This document shows positions 32,801 through 42,700 of a stretch of DNA of 64,000 nt, piece by piece. The translations under genes were made by a program, and so were the position numbers. Source of the DNA: Anthopleura xanthogrammica (taxonomy: Eukaryota > Cnidaria > Anthozoa > Actiniaria > Actiniidae); contig OZ025207.1 of the NCBI GenBank assembly GCA_964019055.1, positions 22,753,617 to 22,817,616 of the forward strand. Reading direction: 5' to 3'. How positions within the stretch are numbered: position 1 is the stretch's first letter; every line of letters starts with the position of its first letter. The notes below the pieces were generated by a model. That model had not been told where the DNA came from and did no database searches. It saw nothing but the letters and a program-made list of their open reading frames with translations.

Positions 32801-35800
32801 GCACCAAGCAATCCGAAGGTCTATTCACGCGCGGGCTTTCCTCTCCGTGCGAGCCTGATGCCTCATTCTCTCTAAAAGGGATAACCATAACAATCTTGAG
32901 AAGGGTTTTAGATCAAGCAATTTGGAAAATCAAACTAAAATGAATGCATAATGCAGCTAAGTATTATATGAGAAAAACACAGGAAACCGTTACAAACTTA
33001 CACACTTTGGAAATGGATTGTAAATTTTGATTTACAAGGTTGTAAAACAAGTTACACGAAGTATTCGTACATCCCCAAAGTATTCTACAGAAGTTTACAA
33101 AATTAATGAACAACTTTGTAAATTTAATTTACAGTCTATTTGCAAACAAATTACAAAGTATTTTCAAACTATGTAAGATTATAAAACTTTCCAGTACAGT
33201 GAAACATTAGTGCAAGTGTGTAAGAATACAAGTCATAGAGCGTTTTAGTATGAAGAGACTGCTCGTTTCCTCCATAAATACAACAGTTTGGGCGCTTTAC
33301 TTTTATGGCAACAATATACTATATAAAAGACTTTTCTCATTCTTCTTAGCCCATCGTTTAACAGTCTACCATCAGAGTGCTCCATTTGATCCATTGATCT
33401 ATTTGTTACAACAGGCAAAGAAGAATTTGACGAAGGCGATAAAGGAAGGAGCTGCGAAAGCATCCGAGACAGCAGTCAAGGATCTGATTAAAAAGCCCCT
33501 TTCAACTGGAATCAAATCAGGGATTGAAAAAGATGTCGTTCCTGGTGTGAAGACAGAGGCAAAGAACGCCGCTGACGCAGAGGTAAACATACTTTATTAT
33601 GGTAAAAATAGACCAACATTTGCTTTTACGCATTTTATACACCTATATTTCAAATAATGTTGTCGAAGCCAAAGGTCCAAGATCCAAGATTAGAAGGAAT
33701 GACATATGACGTCGATTGACGTCACAATTTTTCCAATGCGTGCGCATCAGTAGATCAACTTTTTGGCGGGAAACCACCTTACGGGAAACAATTTCGTTAA
33801 TCAAGTGAACGTCGCGCGCGCTTTGGTGATAAAATTTTCAACCATTTCGTGTTTCTGTGACCTCCACAGCTTCCAGACATCTGGGTTTTTGGCTTTCGTT
33901 AATTCAAAAAAAATACTCATTTTGACCGTTGGAAATGTGATGGAAGCCAAAACATGGGAAAACGTGCCACGTCTGGGTTGTCTGGGTAACAGAAACGCGA
34001 AAGAAGCGCTCACACTTGATATATTACAAGGCATATATAAATCCTTATTATGCAAACCGCTGGTTTTGTAGACCACAGACTCATTTGTACAAGGTTAGCC
34101 TCGTTTATAAGTCAGCTATTCAAAGATACCATTAAAAGTCCGTGTCTTTGCTATTATTCATCTTGCGCATTGTTTACATAACAGTTGGCTGTTGCTAATG
34201 ATTTGCTAAAGTCAACTGTAATATAAAGAATGTACAAGTTGAATAATACCAATGTTTTAAAATCCCACGGACTTTTAATGGTGTCTATGAATAGCTGACT
34301 TATAAACGAGGTTAACCCTGTGCAAATGAGTCGGTGATCTTCAAAAACCGCGGTTTGCGTGGAATGCGAAACTGGTTTATTCAAAAACTGCTTTAACCTC
34401 CACCTGAGACAATTAGAACTATGGACAACAAATCCCGTCATGAAGAAAAAAACTGCTTTTCGTTTTGGACCCGGAAGTCGTTTTTTCATACGAATGACGT
34501 GACACATAAAAGCATTATTGCATTCAAGCCGTTAGCTTCCCCCTTCCAGCATTTCGGATGCACCTGCCTATTACGAATAAAACTCTCATATGAAAATGAT
34601 TAATTATGATGTTAGACGACCGTTGTCTTTAACGAGTGGAGCTCGAGGATCAACAAGCACGCTGCGATACCAGTCTACGGCCTGGCTACGCTTAAATCAT
34701 GGATGATGGAGAACATTAAACCTGAAGCCGTGAAAAAGTCCACTGAGAAAGGTGAGAGTTCTTGCTTCGATCTGTATGTGTTTGTATGAGTAGAAAACGT
34801 ACGGTACTGACTTACAGAGCGTACACGGTACGACATACCGTAGAGCTGGGTTCGTATGAATGGGAAATGTACTGTACTGACTTACAGCACGTACACGGTA
34901 CGACATACCGTAGATCTGGGTTTGTATGAATGGGAAACGTACGGTACTGACTTACAGCACGTACACGTACGACATACCGTAGAGCTGGGTTTGTATGAAT
35001 GGGAAACGTACCATACTGACTTACAGCACGTACATGGTACTGCATGCCGTAGAGCGATTTTGTCACTCGCACTCCACACAATACTTCTGTAAATAGTCAG
35101 ACGACCATATAGTATTACCCCATAAGGGAATCAAGGGTGGCGTAACAGTAGTGCACTTGCCTCTCACCCCTTGGGTCTTTTGGGTCTCTTCTGGCCCTGC
35201 CATCACGTGGGAATAGAGTTTGTTAGGTCTCTCCCTTGATTCAAGGGGTTTTCTCTGGATTTCTTCGGTTCTCCCTCACTAACAAAGCCACAAAGCCACA
35301 AAGCCTAGTAAGGAAGCTAATTTTCCAAGTTGGCTGTGCTCTGACTTAGATCGACCCAATGGTTGCTTCAGGGTTGGATGTCGAGGGTTTCTCTACTTTT
35401 TCTCCGGTTTTCCTAGATCCGCAAAACCCAATACGCTCAATCTGTAAGTTAGCCATGCCCTAACTTGTATTACCCCAATCGAAAGGTTGCTTTAGGGTTC
35501 GTTTGGGCGCAGACACACGGTGCAACACTGCGCGCAATATTGCAGGCAATGTTGCTGAAGTAGGATCATTTTTTGTTTTCTTCAGCAGCATGACATGGCT
35601 CGCAACATCGATAGCTTACACCATTGCGCGCACACAAGTCCGTAGCTGTAAAATTTAAATGTTCCCGTCATTGAAATACTAATCTTATTGTTGCTACTGT
35701 TTCAGCCAAGGCTGCTGCAAATGCTGTCATGGAGCTTCCTGATGCGCAGATCAAGATCATGCATATTACATCAGACACCAAGGATCAAGTCCTGCGTCAA

Positions 35801-35884
35801 TACAAAGACCAGATCAAGACATGCGCTCAGCAAGCTGCAAATGACTACATCGAGAAGGCGCTTGCTGAACACAAAAGCAAGTAG
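26805..35884 (+). CDS. Novel repeat-helix membrane-protein family, copy 2 (8 exons)
   Basis: Join: 26805-26948, 29438-29567, 30932-31038, 31178-31345, 32263-32508, 33415-33582, 34616-34751, 35706-35884, giving 425 aa. All introns are GT-AG. Same architecture as copy 1: acidic VEEA-period helix (1-78), a strong hydrophobic segment (about 86-106) running into DLIKADTGAGKKKC, then the helical C-terminal part. The core is C195-KDN-C199-N-W201-KANIDQF (to 208), FPPESD near 237, and INKHAAIPVYG at 333-343. The Cys after the hydrophobic segment (in KKKC) and the C-x3-C pair are shared with copy 3 and absent from copy 1. Exon 6 of copy 1 corresponds to exons 6+7 here, so an intron was gained or lost. 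Function unknown; no catalytic motif is visible. Its orientation and spacing to copy 1 indicate direct tandem duplication. Confidence 0.85.
27310..29030. mobile_element. 1.7-kb element with CGAGTTACGC-rich terminal inverted repeats
   Basis: Left terminal repeat 27310-27482 starts GGCGGGTATTCTTCGAGTTA; right repeat 28836-29030 is its reverse complement, ending in GAATGCCC. Each arm contains many copies of CGAGTTACGC. The interior is AT-rich and shows no transposase, so it is non-autonomous. A truncated inverted copy lies at 51289-52492. Sits in intron 1 of novel gene 2. Confidence 0.8.
28664..28775. repeat. Near-perfect hairpin nested in the 1.7-kb element
   Basis: Arms of about 45-50 bp: GAGTGGCCGTGTTGTATCAG and ATATACAA on the left, complement on the right, with an inner stem CGAGCCGAAGG / CCTTCGGCTCG around a minimal loop. 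It is probably a separate foldback insertion. Confidence 0.75.
29884..30034. repeat. MITE, AGACC-end family 3
   Basis: Begins AGACCTTTCTCGAATTCGCT and ends with the complement of AGACCTTTC around GAATTC, flanked by AT on both sides (29882-29883, 30035-30036). Middle arms GACCACAGAAC / GTTCTGTGGTC and GGCTGGAGTAG-side / CCAGTCTGGAC-side pair. The 128-codon frame over 29804-30190 crosses this palindrome and is rejected as a gene. Confidence 0.75.
30099..30366. repeat. Inverted repeat, ~85-bp arms
   Basis: ATAGACGCATCAAGAGTTCC and CGCATGCTCAGGGGATTAAA on the left pair with TTTAATCCCCTGAGCATGCG and GGAACTCTTGATGCGTCTAT on the right. It directly follows family 3 and is itself followed by another imperfect inverted repeat to about 30620. 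Lies in intron 2 of novel gene 2. Confidence 0.75.
31868..32200 (+). repeat. tRNA-derived SINE-like element
   Basis: A tRNA-like head contains TGGTAATGCACTCACTTCTC (A-box zone) and GGTTCGATTCC (B-box). The body is AGAGTTTGTTAGGTCTCTCC then TTGATTCAAGGG. The tail ends with GACTTAGATCAGCCCAGAGC and TTTCAGGGTTCGATC. Pol III transcription is inferred from the boxes. Confidence 0.7.
32529..32822. repeat. Two adjacent MITEs of AGACC-end families 1 and 2
   Basis: 32529 begins AGACCCCTTGCAGCACGTCG (AT at 32527-32528) and its right end is lost by about 32634. The next element (32636-32822) has the arms TTTCAGACCACGTGTC-like and GACACGTGGTCTG and ends in GGTCT-AT. The first begins only 20 bp beyond the exon 5 donor of novel gene 2. 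Confidence 0.75.
34078..34334. repeat. Inverted repeat, ~100-bp arms
   Basis: ACTCATTTGTACAAGGTTAG and ACCATTAAAAGTCCGTG on the left pair with the right arm CACGGACTTTTAATGGTGTC and GAGGTTAACCCTGTGCAAAT. Non-coding, in intron 6 of novel gene 2. Confidence 0.7.
34385..34500 (-). repeat. CRE/ETS block, inverted intronic copy
   Basis: Reverse complement contains CGTATGAAAAAACGACTTCC and TCCAAAACGAAAAGCAG, matching the left part of 17381-17575. TGACGT stands at its outer end. It starts 116 bp before exon 7 of novel gene 2 and has no obvious promoter role here. Confidence 0.65.
34796..35060 (+). repeat. GTACGGTA minisatellite in intron 7 of novel gene 2
   Basis: About four copies of a ~62-bp unit with CGTACGGTACTGACTTACAG, GTACACGGTACGACATACCG and TTGTATGAATGGGAAACGTA. 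It starts within 50 bp of the exon 7 donor. The short motif GTACGGTA is shared with the intron 4 array of novel gene 1. Confidence 0.8.
35125..35510 (+). repeat. tRNA-derived SINE-like element with two tail units
   Basis: Head ATCAAGGGTGGCGTAACAGT and GCACTTGCCTCTCACC, body AGAGTTTGTTAGGTCTCTCC, and tails with GCTCTGACTTAGATCGACCC and CAGGGTT. It is homologous to 31868-32200. Confidence 0.6.
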
Positions 35885-36703
35885 AAAGTTAGTATCAGAA
35901 AATACCCTAACTAGCTGTAGTGGGTATGTATTCCTTAGAAACCCGTGAGCCATGATTTTTTGTTAACGTTCTTGCAGTCAGGAGTATAGTTATGTAATAA
36001 TAGACCAATTCACGGTTTTCGGCGGCCATTTTGAATTTGGGCAAACCCGGCAAAATATATAGAAATCTGGATCACTTTGACTTCTCGTAGCTCCGCTCAA
36101 TTTTGTCGGATTTTCAAAATTAAACTGTTTTCAAAAGATATTTTCGTTGTTATTTATGACCTATAATATTATAGATATTGGAAAGCTACAAATTGAGAAA
36201 ATAATATTTTTGTTTCATAATAAAACGATCGGAACGATCGGCACGTCAGTTATGGAAATTATAGAAAAACGAGTGACTCGTAAATGGTAGTTAAAATACT
36301 TAGATTGATCTTATTTTCAGTCCGACAGCTGTTGTACATGCCTGCTGGCTGTTGAAGTTTAAATTTTGAAAATCCGACAAAATTGAGCGGAGTTACGGGA
36401 AGTCAAAGTGAATTTTAAAAATTCACTCAAAACTTTGCATTTTTGCTTCAGCCGATGCTTGTGCTTTGTTCAATCTTCTGGCGAAGTTTCATTGCGATGG
36501 GAGACCATTAAGTGTTTTTTTAAATCCTAGGTTGAAGAAAAACCCACTAGACGGGTCAAATCGCACTGAAACTTCGCCAGAAAACCGAGCAACGTACCAG
36601 CATCGGCTGATCCACAGATTCAGTCGTTGATCAAAAGGATATCACAATATTTTTGGCTTTACTTTGACTTGAAATTATAACAAACCAATAAACACTGGGA
36701 ATA
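35885..36703. other. Intergenic between convergent novel genes 2 and 3
   Basis: Only about 820 bp separates the stop codons. It is nearly filled by two inverted repeats: 36065-36420 (CTCCGCTCAATTTTGTCGGA paired with its complement near 36385) and 36447-36615 (CAGCCGATGCTTG ... TCTGGCGAAGTTTCA paired with the complementary right arm). No gene. Confidence 0.6.
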
Positions 36704-39700
36704 TTAATTGCCCTTTTTAATGCTTATGTGGGTGAATTGATAGATGTGGTAGTTTATCTCTGTTAGCCACTGTTTATGCACGGTTTTGTGATGGTTCAAG
36801 GTGTCATCAACCTCCCTTTTGATCGTCTCATCAACTTGTGCCTTGTGTTCAGCGAACACGGACTTAGCCACTTCAGTAGAGATCTGTTTCATGTGATTCT
36901 GAAACAAATCAAATTTATTTTCTGTCTTTAATTAGGAAAGAAAAGGAACGCGCCAAGCAAAGCAACACGCAAAGCAAAGCAAGACAAAGCAACGCAAATC
37001 AACACAATGCAAAGGAAAGCAACACACACAAAAAAGCAACTAAACACGGATCTACGCTACTTGCACAGGCGACGCAATTTTTTAAAAATCACCAACGCGC
37101 GGTGAAATCGCACGTGTAGCCACCCTTGCATAGGCGACGCGACAGCTGAAAAAATCGCAAAAAAAAGTTGCGAGAAATCAAGAAAGTTGAGATTTTCGCA
37201 ACAAACTCATGGACTTTGTTGCTCGTGTGGCCACTCTGCAACTTTTTTCTTGCACTCGCGACGCAACTAAAGCGTATCCATCTAATAAAGTGCAAGAACC
37301 AAAACAAGGCTTCGTTTCTTTTAGAAATGTTGGCCGTTATGGCCAGCATTTGTCGCTCGTCTAGCCACCACAGCGCGTTGGTGATTTTAAAAAATCGCGT
37401 CGCCTGTGCAAGAACAAAATCGCTCGTGTAGCCGCGGCTTTAAGCAAAGCAAAGCGCAAATTAAAGCAAACAAAGCAAAGTAACGCATGCACATCAAGGC
37501 GTAACGCAACGCAAAGCAAAGCAATACCACGCAACGTAGATCAACGCAAAGCCGATCAACGCTACTTAAACAAAGCAACACGCAAAGAAAAATAAAGCAA
37601 AGAAGGCAAGGCAAGGCAAGACAAAGCAACGCAAAGCAAACCACTCACATCTTTTACCTTCACAGCCTCAGAATTAAAGTCATCGATGACTGATGCCTTA
37701 GCAGCATTCCTAGCGTCGTTGATGGCATCTCGTTTGGCATCAGCGACGAGCATTTGTGACTTGACCCATCCATAGAAAGGAATCAGACCTATTGCAATGA
37801 TATGACCACGACGATCATCAAACACTCTTTTGGCTGCACTTTTCCCTCTTGATTTGGCATTGTTGACAACATTGGGGAGAACTTGAGCTTTAGCCTGTGC
37901 TAAAACGTTCTGAAAGTAAAATGCCCTATTAGAACAACTCGTCATCCTGGATTTATTCCAGTGGATTCCCGAGCTTAAAAATGTGGTTTGTCCCCCAGGG
38001 GGTCCTAGACCTGTAAGGCTTTCCGTCCAATTCAGAGTGAGTGGTAAAGTGGCATAGATTTTTAGATTTTAAATTTAAATTTCAAATTTTGAACAAACCT
38101 CAGTTACTTTGTTAGCAGCTAAATAATACTGCTTATTATATTGCAAGGTAATTTCACGCGCTATGATTGGTCAATTTGCGGTCCATAACTTACGGTACGG
38201 ACCGAAAATCAAAATTGTTTCTCCTAGCCTTGTCATATAATAAATATCTTATTAACCTCGTTTGCTTGGTCCGTAGCGTAAGTTATGGATCCTCGTTTTC
38301 CCACTTTTTTATGGCCTGCGTGCTACGCGCTTGGGCCATAAGGCAGTGGGGAAAAATCTGTCCACAACTTACGGTACGGAACTCAAGCTCTCTTAATAAG
38401 AGCTATTTACCTGTTTGATCGGTTGTTTGACTATTGGTAGAATAGCATTGGTTGCATTAGTAGTCGCCTGTTTGACGAGAGCTTTGTTCAGGTGCTTCTT
38501 TGCTTGCGCTATGATGTAATCCTTCCACTTTGGGAAATCTTTTTCGACAACGTCACGAATGGCCTGTTTGTCACCTGCTGCGGGTATGCTGGTATGAACA
38601 GGGGAAAACAGGGGGAAAACAGGAAAAAAACAGGTTAATAAAGACTATAGGTCAATATAATGTGAGAAAGTCTATACCCCTTGTACTTAAGGTATCAGGA
38701 TATGATTAGGACCCCTATACGCGCTACCTCAAATTTCGCACGGGCTTTACAATATTTTGCCATAAAAGTATACATGTTCTGAAAGCTAAATAAATGTAGT
38801 TTTCGAATATCTATTTAAAATTGTCTGTTTTGGAACACAAAAAACGTTATTGGGTTCAAAGTGACATTCTACCTCACTTCATTCGACGACTTCCCGCAGG
38901 GTCAGAATTTCCGCTATGTCGATCAAAATTATATTAGCATACTCTGTGGATAATGAGCTTCAAAAAAGTGTCTCAAATTTTTGATATCTTTTTTAGATCG
39001 TGCGCAATGACGCGCAACCTGGGGTTCAAAACAAAAGAATTTCCTTGACGATTGACTAAATCTTTTTTAATGTTAATATTGTTACCCCCAGGTTGGGATC
39101 CTAGATTTAGTACACGGGATTAATTAGGAATTTATGCATGTACAGTCAACTTTTCCACACCCAAATGCTTGCTGCATGTGTAGACGAACTTTTACCCACT
39201 CACTTGTGTTGCTGTAGACCTGGACTCTTGTCCCTTAAGTCACATAAAGCCATCATACTCGTCAATGCGTTCACGATGTGCAGAGTGAAAACATCGATGT
39301 TTGCTTTCCATTGGCAATTCTCTGAGCATTCCTTTGCAATTGCTGATGCTGCAGTAAGATCCTGTACATGTAAACAGTAAACAGTGTTGGCAACACAGGT
39401 AATTATAATCGACAACATTTAAAGCATGAATCGATTGATATATACCCTGAAACAACCTCTGGGCTGATCTAAGTCAGGGCATGGCTAACTCACAGATCAA
39501 ACCCTGAAACAACCTCTGGACTGATCTAAGTCAGGGCACGGCTAACTCACACTAGATTGAACCCTGAAACAACCTCTGGGCTGATCTAAGTCAGGGCATG
39601 GCTAACTCACAGATCAAACCCTGAAACAACCTCTGGACTGATCTAAGTCAGGGCACGGCTAACTCACACTAGATTGAACCCTGAAACAACCTCTGGACTG

Positions 39701-42700
39701 ATCTAAGTCAGGGCATGGCTAACTCACACTAGATTGAACCCTGAAACAACCTCTGGGCTGATCTAAGTCAGGGCATGGCTAACTCACAGATCAAACCCTG
39801 AAACAACCTCTGGGCTGATCTAAATCAGGGCATGGCTAACTCACAGATTAAACCCTGAAACAACCTCTGGGCTGATCTAAATCAGGGCATGGCTAACTCA
39901 CAGATTAAACCCTGAAACAACCTCTGGGCTGATCTAAATCAGGGCATGGCTAACTCACAGATTAAACCCTGAAACAACCTCTGGGCTGATCTAAATCAGG
40001 GCATGGCTAACTCACAGATCAAACCCTGAAACAACCTCTGGGCTGATCTAAATCAGGGCATGGCTAACTCACAGATTAAACCCTGAAACAACCTCTGGGC
40101 TGATCTAAGTCAGGGCATGGCTAACTCACAGATCAAACCCTGAAACAACCTCTGGGCTGATCTAAATCAGGGCATGGCTAACTCACAGATTAAACCCTGA
40201 AACAACCTCTGGACTGATCTAAGTCAGGGCATGGCTAACTCACACTAGATTGAACCCTGAAACAACCTCTGGGCTGATCTAAGTCAGGGCATGGCTAACT
40301 CACAGATCAAACCCTGAAACAACCTCTGGGCTGATCTAAATCAGGGCATGGCTAACTCGCAGATTAAACCCTGAAACAACCTCTGGACTGATCTAAGTCA
40401 GGGCATGGCTAACTCACACTAGATTGAACCCTGAAACAACCTCTGGGCTGATCTAAGTCAGGGCATGGCTAACTTACAGATCAAACCCTGAAACAACCTC
40501 TGGGCTGATCTAAATCAGGGCATGGCTAACTCACAGATTAAACCCTGAAACAACCTCTGGACTGATCTAAGTCAGGGCATGGCTAACTCACACTAGATTG
40601 AACCCTGAAACAACCTCTGGGCTGATCTAAGTCAGCGCATGGCTAACTTACAGATCAAACCCTGAAACAACCTCTGGGCTGATCTAAATCAGGGCACGGC
40701 TAACTCACAGATCGAACTCTGAAACAACCTCTGGGCTGATCTAAGTCAGGGCATGGCTAACTTACAGATCAAACCCTGAAACAACCTCTGGGCTGATCTA
40801 AATCAGGGCACGGCTAACTCACAGATCGAACTCTGAAACAACCTCTGGGCTGATCTAAGTCAGGGAATGGCTAACTCACAGATCGAACCCTGAAACAACC
40901 TCTGGGCTGATCTAAGTCAGGAAATACGAGCAAAAAAATCGTGCAACTTGTCGCGCAACAATTTTGCGTTGCAAGTTGCAGAGCGAATGTTGGTCGTATT
41001 ACCACCAGGCGCACAACAAATTTTCATTATTTGAAGTCTCGCAACAAAATTTTGTTGTCGCACGGGGTGGTAATACGAGCAACATTCACACTGCAACTTG
41101 CAACGCAACGCAAGTTGCACGATTCTTGCTCTTATCTCCTTATTACCGCGTCTTAGGGAACACACTAGGGTCAAGAACCAATTGGTAGACATTTTCAGTA
41201 TACCTTATTGATGTTGTTCAGGATCCCCCAGAACAGGCTGCTAACGTGAACACTCTCTTTCTCGCCTTTCACGTCCACTTCAACGTTACCAAAGTCAGTA
41301 TCCTTGGGTAAACCTTGCAGCACGTTGTTCCACCTGCCTGTGATGGCTGACGATCAAAATTAGGTTGACTAGTTACTAATGATTCAACATGCTTTATGTC
41401 TTTGCTTATTAGCAGCAAAACATTTGAGAGGCATTTTGTATAGGAAATCGCATGGGCTTTTTGAAAACCCGCGAGTGCAAATTTATTCCAAAGTGCACGA
41501 GAAAACCATGGGATTTCTTGTTAGTAATATAGATGCAAAAATTTCGAACCAAAATTCCTTGTTTATTAATATTCATGCTCATAAATATTCATAGAGTGTT
41601 AATCAAATGTGTGTTTTTCAAGAGCTCATTGAGCGCGCGCGCTTCAACTGAAACCGACAAAATATTTATTCAAAAACAAACAAAATCACCAACTTTTTAG
41701 CCGTTTTCACCGCTTAAACTTGTTCCTTCGCGATCAGAAAATGCATAGTCTTGATGCTTGATAATGTTATCAACAGCAGAATCAAAAAAAATTTGGTTTC
41801 AAGACCGTTTTCGGAAAATGTAATTTGCACCGGTGTTTCAGGTTTTTGCACTGGTGTTTCACGTTTTTGCACTGGTGTTTCAGGGAAACTGCACTGCTTT
41901 AAACCAATCAGAAGTGAGAAATTTTTGCATCTATATTATTAACATGGATAACAAAGTATTGTATATTTATCGAAGTAACAATATTTGTCGAAGAAACAAT
42001 ATTTGTATTATGTTTGATGTGACTGACGTTTCGACAACCTGAGCGGAAGTCATCTCCATAATACAAATATTGTTACTTCGATAAATATTGTTACTTCGAT
42101 AATAATATACATAAAAAAAATACTCGATTCTGATTGGCTGATGAACAGTGCATTTTAGAGGTAATTCAGTGCAAAAACAAAGTAACACAGTGCAAATTAC
42201 AATTTCCGAAAACGGTCTTGAAACCAAAATTTTTTTGATTCTGCTCTTGATAACATTATTAATCATATCCATTTTGAAATCATTAGCAAATCCTGCAATC
42301 TGATTGGCTACAAAGTGTGCGATTTAAGCATTAATTGCACTATTTTGAATCATTAATTGCATCGTTTTGTCAAACAATCACTTTTGAAGCTACATATAAC
42401 TGTTGAGTATTTTAATATATTAAGTTTCAAAATGGAAATGATTAATAGGTAATAGAACTGAGTGTCTTGCAATTTTGGGCAGAAATCACACTCGTGATTA
42501 ACAAATTGCACTCCCGCTGCGCGGTCGTGCAATTTTGTAATCACTCTTGCGATTTCAGCCCAAATTGCACTCCACTCAGTTCTATTACCATTATTAAGCA
42601 TCAGGACTATGCATTTTTCGATCGTGAAGGAAAAAGTTTAAGCGGTAAAAACGGCTAAAAAGTTGGCAATTTTGTTTGTTTTTGAATAATTTTTTTGTCG

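Noticed and set aside
39445..40920. CRISPR-like regularly spaced repeat
   Set aside because: Units are contiguous 57/60-bp repeats with no unique spacers, in a eukaryotic intron.
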